In this document: piece after piece, positions 15,739 through 24,685 of the stretch
How positions within the stretch are numbered: the stretch's first letter is position 1
How the letters are laid out: each line of letters begins with the position of its first letter
DNA from: Candidatus Thiodiazotropha sp. (ex Monitilora ramsayi)
GTDB taxonomy: Bacteria; Pseudomonadota; Gammaproteobacteria; Chromatiales; Chromatiaceae
DNA: 64,000 nucleotides
Assembly: GCA_025655575.1 (NCBI GenBank)
Contig: JAHXIP010000006.1
Coordinates: 62,001-126,000 of the forward strand
Direction: 5' to 3'
The notes under the pieces: model-generated
The model's database searches: none
Told to the model about the DNA's origin: nothing
The model's input: the letters and a program-made list of their open reading frames with translations, nothing else
Position numbers and translations under genes: made by a program

Positions 15739-16386
15739 CTAGGGGATAATCAAGACAACCAGTGATTTCGGTCCATGCACACCATAGGCCAGCACCTGTG
15801 CAATATCTGCAGATTTGGAAGGTCCAGAAATCAAAAGAGCGTTGGTTGGCATACCCTCGACCCAACCCTGTATATCGACCGCTTCTGAAAAAGTGCTGTA
15901 AATCTGTTCGGCTGGCAACAAAACACAATGAATGGGTGGAATCAGGGATAGTAGGCGCGGTTCCTCCTCGTCTGGCCATAGAATCAGGCTTCCAGTCTCC
16001 GCGATGGCACCACGGCACCCGGTAATTGAGGCATCCATCTCTTCAAAAAGCCGCCTCTTCCATCGCTCCACTTCGAGATCATAAGGCAACAATTCAATAC
16101 CACTTGATGAGAAGTCTTCCAGTAACAACTTTCCATGCGGTTTTACGGGTGCATAAAGAAGATTATGCGCGCCTTTAGATTTAAGAATCCTCTGCAGATC
16201 TTTGACCCAACTCACCTCACTGGTTCTGTAGACTTCAGCACGCACAGCTGACATACATTCAGCAAATCTCTGCACTTTTTCTTCTTCGCTCCAAGCCCGC
16301 TTATCAACCCGTCGCTGCAACCACCCCCCTTCCTCGCGACTAACAGTACGGAGCCGATCTAAGATTTTTTGTCTGGACTCATTCAT
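15739..16386 (-). CDS. lutC: L-lactate utilization protein LutC (LUD domain)
   Basis: The 215-residue protein starts at the ATG whose eight bases ATGAATGA overlap the lutB stop. The frame stays open further upstream inside lutB, but that part is a shadow. It has the LUD/YkgG pattern: an N-terminal helix (MNESRQKILDRL), a conserved GCRGAIAETGSLIL block and the C-terminal SGPSKSADI followed by YGVHGPKSL. LutABC is a three-subunit, iron-sulfur L-lactate oxidation complex at the cytoplasmic membrane. LutC is the small subunit without iron-sulfur motifs. Gene order A-B-C and the overlaps leave little doubt. Confidence 0.93.
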   Translation of the reverse strand: MNESRQKILDRLRTVSREEGGWLQRRVDKRAWSEEEKVQRFAECMSAVRAEVYRTSEVSWVKDLQRILKSKGAHNLLYAPVKPHGKLLLEDFSSSGIELLPYDLEVERWKRRLFEEMDASITGCRGAIAETGSLILWPDEEEPRLLSLIPPIHCVLLPAEQIYSTFSEAVDIQGWVEGMPTNALLISGPSKSADIAQVLAYGVHGPKSLVVLIIP

Positions 16387-17791
16387 CGGTGAATCCCTGC
16401 ACTTCCACAAGCTCTCTGAGTGGCTTTTCTGCAATCTCTGGCGCCTTCCGTACATGGGTCCAGGGCCCCAGCTGCTGTGGCAGCAAACGGCGGAAACGAC
16501 AGGCACTCTTGACTGCAATACGATAAAGCACGGGCCGGCTTGCCAGAGAGGACCAACCTTTCCAAGCCAATGACTCACTGTGTTTACGTCGTCTGCCCTG
16601 CCCGCTTGTCTCACCTGTTCCATCCTGACGCACACCTTCCCAACGTAACCGGTTGAGTAATTTTGGAATGGGGATACGGACCGGACAAACCTCACCGCAG
16701 GCACCACAGAGCGTTGAGGCCTCAGCCAGCTCACCCAGACGTTCCAGGCCCTCTTTCTGTGGCTCCAGGATACTGCCGATGGGACCAGGATAGACGGTGC
16801 CGTAAGCATGACCACCCAGGCGAGTATAAATGGGACAATGATTAATGCAGGCACCACAACGGATGCAGCGCAGAGTAGCCTGGAGCTCTTCATCTGCGAA
16901 GATGCGTGACCGACCATTGTCCAACAGCACCAGATGGACCTCTTGAGGTCCATCTTTCTCCCCAGGCTGTCGCGGGCCCTTGATCATGTTGAAGTAGGTG
17001 GTGATAGGCTGCCCGGTGGCTGAACGGGTCAACAGTGACAATAAAGGCGGCACATCCGCCAGCTTTTCCACCACCTTCTCGATACCAGTGACCGCAATGT
17101 GTAACCGCGGAACCGTTGTCGACATGCGGCCATTGCCTTCATTCTCCACCAGACACAGGGTACCTGTCTCTGCAATCAGGAAATTAACCCCGGAGATGCC
17201 TGCATCGGCCTGCATAAATTTTTCACGTAGAATTCCCCGGGCGACTGCAGTCAGCTCATCCACATCGTCACTGTATGGAATATCGGGAAACTTCTCATGA
17301 AAAAGTTCGGCAATCTCCTGCTTCGATTTGTGTAATGCAGGCATTACGATATGTGAGGGTGTCTCCCCTGCCAGCTGAATAATGAACTCACCCAGATCCG
17401 ATTCCAGGCATTCGATACCTTTGTCCTCGAGAAAATGATTCAGCCCCATCTCCTCCGAGACCATCGACTTACCCTTGACCAATCGCTTCACATCGTTGGA
17501 TTGCAAAATCTCAAATACGATTTTATTGGCTTCATCTGTGGTCTCAGCCCAATGAACATGAACGCCGTTCTCCTCACAGCGGGCTTCGAAGCGCTCCAAC
17601 AGTTGTGGTAATTTTGACAAGGCATTACCACGGATCGCCATCCCGTAGCGTCGCAGCGCCTGAAGTGCATCCTGGTCTGGGAAAACCGCAAGCCGTTTTT
17701 CTATCAGACTATCCATTGCCCGGCGCAGATGCTGCCGCAAGGCATCGTCACCCAAAGCCTTGACCACACTATCGTGAAACTCACCGCTCAC
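16379..17791 (-). CDS. lutB: L-lactate utilization iron-sulfur protein LutB
   Basis: The protein has an N-terminal LUD domain (GKSMVSEEMGLN, then IAETGTLCL) and two 4Fe-4S sites: CIRCGACINHCP and CGACGEVCP, each completed by a Cys-Pro. These are typical of LutB/YkgF. The GTG at 17791 after GGGAGAG gives 470 residues, close to E. coli YkgF, and an 11-base overlap with lutA; an ATG at 17860 would overlap lutA by 80 bases and is less likely. The role is electron transfer during lactate oxidation to pyruvate, passing electrons toward quinone. The basic C-terminal region RRRKHSESLAWKG is common in this family. Confidence 0.93.
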   Translation of the reverse strand: MSGEFHDSVVKALGDDALRQHLRRAMDSLIEKRLAVFPDQDALQALRRYGMAIRGNALSKLPQLLERFEARCEENGVHVHWAETTDEANKIVFEILQSNDVKRLVKGKSMVSEEMGLNHFLEDKGIECLESDLGEFIIQLAGETPSHIVMPALHKSKQEIAELFHEKFPDIPYSDDVDELTAVARGILREKFMQADAGISGVNFLIAETGTLCLVENEGNGRMSTTVPRLHIAVTGIEKVVEKLADVPPLLSLLTRSATGQPITTYFNMIKGPRQPGEKDGPQEVHLVLLDNGRSRIFADEELQATLRCIRCGACINHCPIYTRLGGHAYGTVYPGPIGSILEPQKEGLERLGELAEASTLCGACGEVCPVRIPIPKLLNRLRWEGVRQDGTGETSGQGRRRKHSESLAWKGWSSLASRPVLYRIAVKSACRFRRLLPQQLGPWTHVRKAPEIAEKPLRELVEVQGFTDE

Positions 17792-18527
17792 GGGTTCTCT
17801 CCCAGAGGAATTCAGCAATATGTTGGGTTTTCGGTCCTTCACCCTGGTGTTCGATTGCACCGCCGATATTCATCAGACACCCACTATCCTGACTTACCAC
17901 CAAGCTAGCTTCAGTGGCACGTAAGGCCTCCGTTTTGTCCCTCACCATGGCACTGGAGATCTCCGGTTGTTTCACCGCGAAGCTGCCGCCAAAGCCACAG
18001 CACTCTGCTTTGTGCGTCTGTTCAACCACCTCTACGGCATCCAATTGAGCCAACAGACTCTCGCCTGCATGTGCCATACCCATCTCACGACGAGTGGAAC
18101 AAGAGGTATGTAATGCCACCCGTAATGGTTCACCGAGATCTTTCAGTTTGATATTGAGTACGTCGGTGAGAAAACCTGTCAGTTCCCAGACTCTATCAGC
18201 CACGTCAACAGCTTTCGCGTGCTCTGGTTTGCCAAAAAACAGGTCTGGATAATGATGCTTCATCATTCCTGCGCAGGAACCGGAAGGCACCACGATCGGA
18301 TGGTTACCGGGAAACAGATCCAGTTGCGCAGCAGCAACCTTACGCGCTTCATCACGGTAACCGGCATTATAGGCAGGCTGACCGCAGCAGGTTTGATTAC
18401 GGGGATAGATAACTTTAAGGCCCTCCCGCTTGATCAAAGCCATCCCCGCCAAGCCGGCATTCGGATAGAACATATCAACCAGGCAGGTGGCAAAGAAATA
18501 GACCGTGCGAGGCATCTGTTCTCCCAT
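17781..18527 (-). CDS. lutA: L-lactate utilization protein LutA (CCG-domain)
   Basis: Two cysteine-rich CCG domains are visible: NQTCCGQPAYNAGY with GSCAGMM, and ALHTSCSTRREMGM with ECCGFGGSF, plus a final DSGCLMN. This duplicated CxnCCGxnC arrangement is that of LutA/YkgE and of heterodisulfide reductase or glycolate oxidase GlcF subunits. The size (248 residues) is right for LutA. A start at the Met five codons in (18515) is equally plausible. It heads the lutABC operon, which lets the cell use L-lactate as electron donor. Confidence 0.92.
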   Translation of the reverse strand: MGEQMPRTVYFFATCLVDMFYPNAGLAGMALIKREGLKVIYPRNQTCCGQPAYNAGYRDEARKVAAAQLDLFPGNHPIVVPSGSCAGMMKHHYPDLFFGKPEHAKAVDVADRVWELTGFLTDVLNIKLKDLGEPLRVALHTSCSTRREMGMAHAGESLLAQLDAVEVVEQTHKAECCGFGGSFAVKQPEISSAMVRDKTEALRATEASLVVSQDSGCLMNIGGAIEHQGEGPKTQHIAEFLWERTRER

Positions 18528-18605
18528 CCTTAAAACTTCCCAGACATATCAAATCGTATAACCACGGATACCTTCTCTATAAGCGTCGGTTTGCATAAGG
18601 ACAGA

Positions 18606-19712
18606 TCAACCCTCGAACTGAACACAGAGGATCGGTGGCAAATGGTGGCTGACAGCTTGCCAATGATCACCTTGATCCTCACTGACCCACAAAGAACCCG
18701 TCGTGCTACCGAATACGAGTTGCTCTCCATCATCTGACACTTCAAGTGCGTGTCGATAGACCAAATCATATGCCGGCGCGTCAGGCAGTCCCTGGTGCAG
18801 AAGATCGAAATTTCGTCCGCCATCTCGCGTACGGCTAACCACCAGCTTTGCATCCACCGGTATACGTTGTTCGTCCTTAATCGCTGGCACAAACCAAGCC
18901 GTATCGGGATCGTTCGGATGTACAGCTACGGTAAACCCGAAACTCGAGATTGGCAGGTCACTCAGTTCCCGCCAATGTATGCCGCCGTCATCGCTAACAA
19001 ATATCCCGTTATGATGCTGCATCCAGAGTCGATCCGGATTAGCTGGACACTGCACCAGGCGATGAGGATCCTGGGTCAACGGATCACCCGCCTTATCTGG
19101 CGGCATGTACTCACTGCGCAAGCCGACCCCTATCAGCTCCCAATGAGCACCACTGTCCCATGTCGTCCAAACACCACCCACAGAGACTCCGATGGTCACG
19201 TGAGCAGAGTTTCGAGGGTCAACCAAAATCGAATGGATACCGGCAAAATCATAGCCGCCCCCCATCCACTTTTTACGTCGAGGATCATCCCATAGTGTGC
19301 GGATCAACTGCCAACTGTCACCACCATCTATTGAACGAAATAGCCCACCTGGTATCACACCGCACCAAAGTTCATCGGAAGCCCCGGCAACAAGAGACCA
19401 GATCATCTGGGTACTCCAGGGTATCTCTAGTCCGCGGAATGGATCTTTATCCTCGACATCGTCCGGTTTCTCCGGATAGGCTGGAGTGGACGTTTCCGAC
19501 CAGCTTTTGCCCCCGTCTTCAGAACGCTGAAATTTAACCCCGAAGTGGCCCAGATCCATCGCGGCATGGATTCGTGGCGTATTGCTTTCCACCAGCAGCA
19601 TTGAAATCGGATCTCCTAGAAACCAATTCCCGGCAATTTCCCAACGTCCGTTGACGTTCCGTTCGACACGAAAAAGCCCCTTACGTGTCCCAACCAGTAT
19701 TCGATCGGCCAT
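18606..19712 (-). CDS. BNR/WD40-like propeller protein (exo-sialidase-like fold)
   Basis: The 368 residues have no signal peptide. They contain Asp-box-like repeats S-x-D-x-G-x-x-W: SEDGGKSWSE, SIDGGDSWQLI, WDSGAHWELI, SDDGGIHWREL, RTRDGGRNFDLL and SEDQGDHWQAV. This is a six- or seven-blade propeller of the BNR type, also found in photosystem assembly factor Ycf48 and glycosidases. The opening MADRILVGTRKGLF is typical of a cytosolic family seen next to small ThiS/MoaD-like proteins. The carrier gene at 19716 is three bases upstream, so the pair is co-transcribed. The substrate is unknown and sialidase activity is not implied. Confidence 0.8.
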   Translation of the reverse strand: MADRILVGTRKGLFRVERNVNGRWEIAGNWFLGDPISMLLVESNTPRIHAAMDLGHFGVKFQRSEDGGKSWSETSTPAYPEKPDDVEDKDPFRGLEIPWSTQMIWSLVAGASDELWCGVIPGGLFRSIDGGDSWQLIRTLWDDPRRKKWMGGGYDFAGIHSILVDPRNSAHVTIGVSVGGVWTTWDSGAHWELIGVGLRSEYMPPDKAGDPLTQDPHRLVQCPANPDRLWMQHHNGIFVSDDGGIHWRELSDLPISSFGFTVAVHPNDPDTAWFVPAIKDEQRIPVDAKLVVSRTRDGGRNFDLLHQGLPDAPAYDLVYRHALEVSDDGEQLVFGSTTGSLWVSEDQGDHWQAVSHHLPPILCVQFEG

Positions 19713-19715
19713 GGC

Positions 19716-19985
19716 TTATCCTCCCGAGAGGGCCTGAATCACAAACACTTCGCTCTCCGATGTCAATGCATCACTTAACTGCTGACGATCATGCAGACTT
19801 CTGCCATCCACCAGCACGATAACGTGATTACGTACTGTACCCTGATCATCCAGCACATAACCACGCACTTCAGGCCAACGTAAAAAGTAGCACTCAAAAA
19901 GATCTGCTACTGTCGTTGCCTCGAATTCACCATCGGGGCAATGGGTATGGCGTGTCAGATTGCTAGTGAATGAGAGCGATGGCAT
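19716..19985 (-). CDS. ThiS/MoaD-like ubiquitin-fold sulfur-carrier protein
   Basis: The 89 residues form a beta-grasp pattern and end in the di-glycine tail ALSGG that such proteins need for adenylation and thiocarboxylate formation. The core VRGYVLDDQGTVRNHVIVLVDG and VFVIQALSGG is MoaD-like rather than ThiS. No E1-type MoeB/ThiF gene or other molybdopterin gene is nearby. Being joined to a BNR propeller, it could be a dedicated sulfur carrier or protein-modifier for an unknown pathway. Confidence 0.82.
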   Translation of the reverse strand: MPSLSFTSNLTRHTHCPDGEFEATTVADLFECYFLRWPEVRGYVLDDQGTVRNHVIVLVDGRSLHDRQQLSDALTSESEVFVIQALSGG

Positions 19986-20157
19986 AGAGGGAATGGTAGA
20001 CGATATCCCGCTCGAATGGGCGTTATCTCTTTGCGGTTAAAGACCTGCTTATCGGGTACAGGCACTGAACGCTTATACTCAATTAGCGTCTGATTCTATG
20101 TGTATTCCACACGATAGGATGAGCGTAGGATAAGGAACTGATACAGGGGTAATATCT

Positions 20158-20400
20158 ATGAACATCCAGCAGATTACAGATTTTTTTATGTGGTGCAGCA
20201 TTATCAATGGCTGCCTATTCATCTTGTGGACGATCTTTATCATGTTCACACCAGACTTCGTCTATAGAACACAAAGCCGGTGGTTTCCTGTACCAAGAGC
20301 CACTTTTGATACGCTGATTTATGGATTTCTTGGTCTATTCAAAATCTTTTTTCTGTTTTTTAATTTGATACCTTATCTGGCATTGCTGATCATCAAGTAA
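20158..20400 (+). CDS. Small inner-membrane protein (DUF6868-like)
   Basis: The 80 residues contain two hydrophobic segments (about 10-30 and 52-78) separated by a short polar loop, TPDFVYRTQSRWFPVPRATFD. The pattern MNIQQITDFFMWCSIINGC and the loop YRTQSRWF are shared with a widespread small membrane family of unknown function. A GGGGTAATATCT ribosome region precedes the ATG. The gene is isolated. Confidence 0.75.
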   Translation: MNIQQITDFFMWCSIINGCLFILWTIFIMFTPDFVYRTQSRWFPVPRATFDTLIYGFLGLFKIFFLFFNLIPYLALLIIK

Positions 20401-20463
20401 ATCAATGACCTCCTGTTCATATCAGATGGAGCTGTTTCTCAGTCAATTGACATCATCGCAGCA

Positions 20464-21012
20464 TCAGCGGAAAAACTTGCCCGCCATACCCAGTAGATCA
20501 TCGACTACCGAACCGTCTTTATCAGCATCCAATAACCCTGCCAGCATCCCAGGCATATCTGCTGAAGAAGCGGCCCGCTGTTCAGATAATCCTCCTAAAG
20601 AAGCCTGTTTACTGAGAGATCCCATCATCATGCTAGCCACCACTGGCAACATCTTTTTCAGCATATCTGAACCCAAGCCGGTCGTATCACTGGCCCGATC
20701 TGCCAGTGCGCGACTCACATCTTTGCTACCAAGAATGTGGCCGAGGATGCCGTTACCATCCACCGTAGCTTGGCTATCAGTTAGACTCTCAGGCTGATCA
20801 ACGTATTTCTGGTGACCGCCATTTTGCAGCGCTCGCAACAGGCCATCCAGCCCGGATTCACTGGCAATATTCTTTTTAACTCCCTGCGTCAGTGCAGGAA
20901 CCATTTTGGTAAGTACCGCCTGTGCTTGACCCTCACCAATACCAAAATTCCGCGCTAACTGCTGGACCTGATTGCCATTCTGTCCACTCAGCATCATATC
21001 TAAAATATTCAT
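20464..21012 (-). CDS. DUF937 family protein
   Basis: The 182 residues begin MNILDMML and continue with repeated helical segments: QQLARNFGIGEGQAQAVLTKMVPALTQG, then ILGHILGSKDVSRALAD, then MLKKMLPVVASMMMGSL. These are typical of DUF937/YidB-related proteins. The last part (LLDADKDGSVVDDLLGMAG) has an EF-hand-like DADKDGS loop often found there. The function of the family is not known; YidB-like members have been linked to DNA gyrase fragments only by annotation. It is a single-gene unit. Confidence 0.8.
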   Translation of the reverse strand: MNILDMMLSGQNGNQVQQLARNFGIGEGQAQAVLTKMVPALTQGVKKNIASESGLDGLLRALQNGGHQKYVDQPESLTDSQATVDGNGILGHILGSKDVSRALADRASDTTGLGSDMLKKMLPVVASMMMGSLSKQASLGGLSEQRAASSADMPGMLAGLLDADKDGSVVDDLLGMAGKFFR

Positions 21013-21110
21013 AATGTTTACCTTTCGATGTTATTCAATATGCTAGATTGTAGCCTAGTTGGCTTGTTGGATGACATCAACAACGGTTCCCTAGATAAAG
21101 AGGCAACACT

Positions 21111-21797
21111 ATGGATACGCACTCATCGGCTTCAACTGATGACGGAAAACGCTTTGGTTGGCCACAACTGCTGTTGACCGTCGGTATCGCAATGCTGGTC
21201 ACAATAGCGTTGACACTTTTTCTGGTTAAACTCTATCTCTTTCCTTCAGAGTTTACCCCAGTCACATTAAGCGCTCAGGAACAGGCAGTGCTTTCAACCA
21301 AGTTGGAAAACCTCGACTCTGCCACTCCACAGAGTGACAAGCGATCAACAGACAATCAGGAGAATAGGGACCTGGCACCAGAAGCCTACAGTGAGGACGG
21401 CGCCTCCCGGGAGATCCATTTCAGCGAACGCGAAGTTAACGCCCTGCTGGCCAACAATACGGATCTCGCAAAGCGAGTCGCCGTTGATCTTTCCAATGAT
21501 CTCATCAGCGCAAAGATATTGATGCCGATGGATGAGGACTTCCCCATGCTTGGCGGCAGGATTCTGCGGGTCAAGGCCGGTGTTGAGTTTGCCTACAGGA
21601 ACCAACGTCCTGTTGTTCGCTTAAAAGGTCTCTCTGTCATGGGCGTTCCCATGCCCAACGCCTGGCTGGGTGGCTTAAAAAACATTGATCTGGTAGAAGA
21701 GTTCGGAACTGACGAGGGATTCTGGAAGGCATTTTCCAGCGGTGTTGCTGCCGTTCAGGTGGAAGATGGACGTTTAATGATTCGGCTGAAGGAATGA
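21111..21797 (+). CDS. Membrane-anchored periplasmic protein of unknown function
   Basis: One transmembrane helix (about residues 18-42) anchors a C-terminal periplasmic domain. The domain begins with REIHFSEREVNALLANN and continues in beta-strands with a conserved-looking LKGLSVMGVPMPNAWLGG turn. The motif 'strand, E-x-E-(V/I)-N-A-L-(I/L)' resembles the start of DUF2140/YpmS-like and other lipid-binding-type beta domains, but similarity is not strong enough to name it. The linker (60-100) is charged and disordered. It is an isolated gene with its own upstream region. Confidence 0.65.
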   Translation: MDTHSSASTDDGKRFGWPQLLLTVGIAMLVTIALTLFLVKLYLFPSEFTPVTLSAQEQAVLSTKLENLDSATPQSDKRSTDNQENRDLAPEAYSEDGASREIHFSEREVNALLANNTDLAKRVAVDLSNDLISAKILMPMDEDFPMLGGRILRVKAGVEFAYRNQRPVVRLKGLSVMGVPMPNAWLGGLKNIDLVEEFGTDEGFWKAFSSGVAAVQVEDGRLMIRLKE

Positions 21798-21816
21798 TAT
21801 GAGGGGATATGTTTTA

Positions 21817-23901
21817 TTAGCCAACCGCACTATTTCTTTTCAAGTTTTCATTCAGGAAAGCGGTAAATGCATCCTGTGGCATCGGCCGTCCAAGGTAAAA
21901 TCCCTGCGCATAATCGCAACCCCTGTCACGTAGAAACTGCCATTGCTGGTTTGTCTCAACCCCTTCCGCAATCACCTTGAGACCAAGGTGGTGTGCCATC
22001 GCAATGATCGCCTCACAGAGTGCAGCATCCTCGGGGTCAATTGTCACATCACGTATAAATGAGCGATCGATCTTTAAAATATCCACGGGAAAGCGTTTCA
22101 GGTAACTGAGAGAGGAGTAGCCGGTACCAAAGTCATCTATTGCAATACCTACGCCCTGTTCACGCAGCATGCCTAAACGTGCTCCCGGTTCCCTGTGTTC
22201 ATCCAAAAACACACTCTCAGTAATTTCAAGGAAGAGTCGTGATGACAGGTTTGGCTGCTTCTCCAGCAACTCCATCATTTTTCCAGTGAATCCCTGCAAC
22301 TGAAATTGAACGATGGAAACATTAACAGACAGCTTTTCTATGATCAGACCCGCTTGGTCCCATCTCGCCAAATCGTCTGCAGCCTGCTGCAGTACCCAAT
22401 CGCCAATAGGCACAATCAAGCCACTCTCCTCTGCCAGAGAGATAAACTCGTTGGGATTCATTTGGCCACGATCAGCTGATTCCCATCGAATCAGCGCCTC
22501 TGCCCCGACCAAGCCACCATCCCTAACATTCAGTATGGGCTGGTAATGCAGCACAAACTCATTTCGCTTCAGTGCACGACGCAGTGCGGCTTCCAACGAG
22601 ACCCGCCCCTCCGCTTCTCTATTCATCTCCCAAGTGAAATAGCGGAAGGTATTTCGACCATCTGCTTTGGCCCGATACATGGCGGTATCTGCATTCTGTA
22701 ACAACATGCCTGAGTCATTACCATCCTGGGGAAAAAGCGTGATTCCAACACTGGCAGAAAGATGAACTTCCTGACCCTTAAGATCAAACGGCTTGGATAA
22801 CTCAGTCAGTACCTGAGCGGCTACTTTGGAAGCAGACTTTCCTTCACTGATGACCGGTAAAATAACGGTAAATTCATCACCCCCCAAGCGAGAGACCGTA
22901 TCCATGTCTCTGACACACGTCTGCAGCCGCCGAGCCGCTTCCTGTAAAAGCAGGTCACCGATGGCATGGCCCAGGGTATCATTGACATCCTTGAAGCGAT
23001 CAAGATCGATAAACAGTAAAGCAAGCTCATACTGTTGCCTTTTTGCAAAGACGAGCGCACGGTCCAGCCGGTCCAAAAAGAGACTCCGATTGGAAAGTCC
23101 GGTCAACAGATCGAAGTTTGCTTGGTGCCAAATCTGCCCTTCGTAATCCTTTCGTTCGTGGATACGCTGCCGACTGTGCTTACCATAAACCCAAATGGCG
23201 CCGATCCCCGCCAGCCAGATCAGACTCAAACCAATCATGAGTTCCTTTTTTTGCCCTGATGCTGCCACATAATACTTATCCATCGGGACAGAAATACCGA
23301 CCCCACCTCTGACATCTCCTACCTCATATCCCTGTTTATGATGACACTTGAGGCAACCCTCTTCCGTTATCATGGGACGAATCAGGCGCAAATAGGAGTG
23401 CCCATTTATCTCAGTCAACTCGAACCGCTCTTTCTCACCCCTTTCAAACGCCTCGAGCGCCACCCTCTCCCAGTCATCCGGTGCATTATTAGGGTTGAGG
23501 GGTTTGAGACTTGTAATTCGCCCTTTTACTCCATAGAGGTCGGTATAATCATCCATCATCTGTCGAAGCATGTACGCAGGATTCATCAGCGTCAGGTGAC
23601 GTCCTGAGGGAGTAATCAAATCACGCTCGGGAATATGACTCAGGTGTTCACTGGGTGGTGTACGCTTAGTGACCGGGACATAGACACCTCCATGCGTCGT
23701 ACCCCAAATTCGAAAAGCCTGATCCTTGTTAAAGTTAGCAACAGCCTCCTGTCGGGCTAACTCCAGCATCTCCATATCCTCATTTCTCAGAGACCACAGG
23801 AGGAGTAAAACCACAATTAGCGTCCAACCAACGACAGCAGTCCAAAGCTGGACACGCAGCTGACTTTCATCACTCTGAATTGTAGGGATGACAATATTCA
23901 C
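21817..23901 (-). CDS. GGDEF-EAL cyclic-di-GMP enzyme with periplasmic c-type heme sensor (Tll0287-like/DUF3365)
   Basis: The domain order over 694 residues is clear. TM1 is at about 20-38, a periplasmic DUF3365-type sensor at 40-218, TM2 at about 221-239, GGDEF at 262-425 and EAL at 440-688. The sensor carries a c-type heme site CLKCH (183-187). The cyclase has an intact GGDEF (340-344) and an intact RxxD inhibitory site (RDMD, 331-334). The phosphodiesterase has EAL (468-470), the ITESVF and DDFGTGYSS loops, KIDRSF and the late EGVE motif, so both active sites look competent. DUF3365 sensors bind heme and respond to redox state or gases. It would couple respiration to cyclic-di-GMP level, relevant to the flagellar cluster that follows. 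Confidence 0.92.
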   Translation of the reverse strand: MNIVIPTIQSDESQLRVQLWTAVVGWTLIVVLLLLWSLRNEDMEMLELARQEAVANFNKDQAFRIWGTTHGGVYVPVTKRTPPSEHLSHIPERDLITPSGRHLTLMNPAYMLRQMMDDYTDLYGVKGRITSLKPLNPNNAPDDWERVALEAFERGEKERFELTEINGHSYLRLIRPMITEEGCLKCHHKQGYEVGDVRGGVGISVPMDKYYVAASGQKKELMIGLSLIWLAGIGAIWVYGKHSRQRIHERKDYEGQIWHQANFDLLTGLSNRSLFLDRLDRALVFAKRQQYELALLFIDLDRFKDVNDTLGHAIGDLLLQEAARRLQTCVRDMDTVSRLGGDEFTVILPVISEGKSASKVAAQVLTELSKPFDLKGQEVHLSASVGITLFPQDGNDSGMLLQNADTAMYRAKADGRNTFRYFTWEMNREAEGRVSLEAALRRALKRNEFVLHYQPILNVRDGGLVGAEALIRWESADRGQMNPNEFISLAEESGLIVPIGDWVLQQAADDLARWDQAGLIIEKLSVNVSIVQFQLQGFTGKMMELLEKQPNLSSRLFLEITESVFLDEHREPGARLGMLREQGVGIAIDDFGTGYSSLSYLKRFPVDILKIDRSFIRDVTIDPEDAALCEAIIAMAHHLGLKVIAEGVETNQQWQFLRDRGCDYAQGFYLGRPMPQDAFTAFLNENLKRNSAVG

Positions 23902-24250
23902 TAGGCACCCGGACGCACGCCGGTATTGTATGAATTTCGAAATTCATGCTGCTCCAACACCATATATCGGCTTGGAACAAAGTTACTTAAGAAAAACCAC
24001 CCCATTTACACGGGATAGTTGGATCGCCGCCTTGTGTGATGAATCGACACTTTTACGCTTCGTCAGAAAGCCAAGACTCATCTACAGCGTGGCAGTGTTT
24101 TCGATAGATTCAGTCTTGGGTTTGACTTTTGTCAAGCGGAAAGGGTTTTTTGGTCCTGGCGTTGTCTCTAATGCAACTCATCCCTTCCTGGCAGATAAAG
24201 CGGATTTCAAGGGATTACGGGCACCTAGACAACAAAGAAGTGTGAATCAG
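23902..24250. other. Intergenic region upstream of the GGDEF-EAL gene
   Basis: A perfect 16-base palindrome TGAATTTCGAAATTCA lies at 23931-23946, 30 bases before the GGDEF-EAL start, and could be an operator. A plus-strand frame crosses the region and runs on into fliJ, but it has no ribosome site and no recognisable family, so I do not call it a gene. No terminator for fliJ was found. Confidence 0.5.
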
Positions 24251-24679
24251 CTATTTCGTACGATTATTGTGCTCATCACTCTCTTTCTGTTCATTTCGAT
24301 CGGCGGTTTTTTGTTCTTCCTTGCGGTAACGATCAACCACTTTTCCCAATGCCTGGGTACGGGTGCGCTTCTGCTTCCAGTTGTCCTTACGGCTACTATG
24401 ATTGACCGCGCTTTCGGCGACGACCTTTTCCTGCTGCTGAATTGCACCATCGAGCTTGGCGAGAAAGGCGCGATATTCCTGTAGTTGCGTGGCACTGATG
24501 CCTTGAGAGGCAGATTGTTGAAATCGCTCCAGATATTCCTGATGGTATGCCTTTAGTTGTTGCAACTTGGCTTCCTGTTGCGCCAGATGCTTGCGAGCCT
24601 GTCCCATGGTGCGTGCGGCATTGCGCTCCTTCGATGCGGCGACTTGTTGTACCGGCTTGAGCCGTTTGGAAGGTGACAT
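24251..24679 (-). CDS. fliJ: Flagellar export chaperone FliJ
   Basis: The 142-residue, almost entirely helical coiled-coil protein starts MSPSKRLKPVQQVAASKERN. This is the usual FliJ opening (K-x-L-x-P-V-x-x-x-A/V) with many Gln, Lys and Glu heptads. FliJ binds FliI and FlhA at the base of the flagellar export gate and helps couple ATPase activity to export. It is the last gene of the fliEFGHIJ run, six bases after fliI. Confidence 0.88.
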   Translation of the reverse strand: MSPSKRLKPVQQVAASKERNAARTMGQARKHLAQQEAKLQQLKAYHQEYLERFQQSASQGISATQLQEYRAFLAKLDGAIQQQEKVVAESAVNHSSRKDNWKQKRTRTQALGKVVDRYRKEEQKTADRNEQKESDEHNNRTK

Positions 24680-24685
24680 CGCTGC

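Noticed and set aside
23888..24484. Plus-strand frame of 198 codons across the gap before fliJ
   Set aside because: It overlaps fliJ antisense for half of its length, has no ribosome site and shows no known family; the second half mirrors the fliJ coding pattern.
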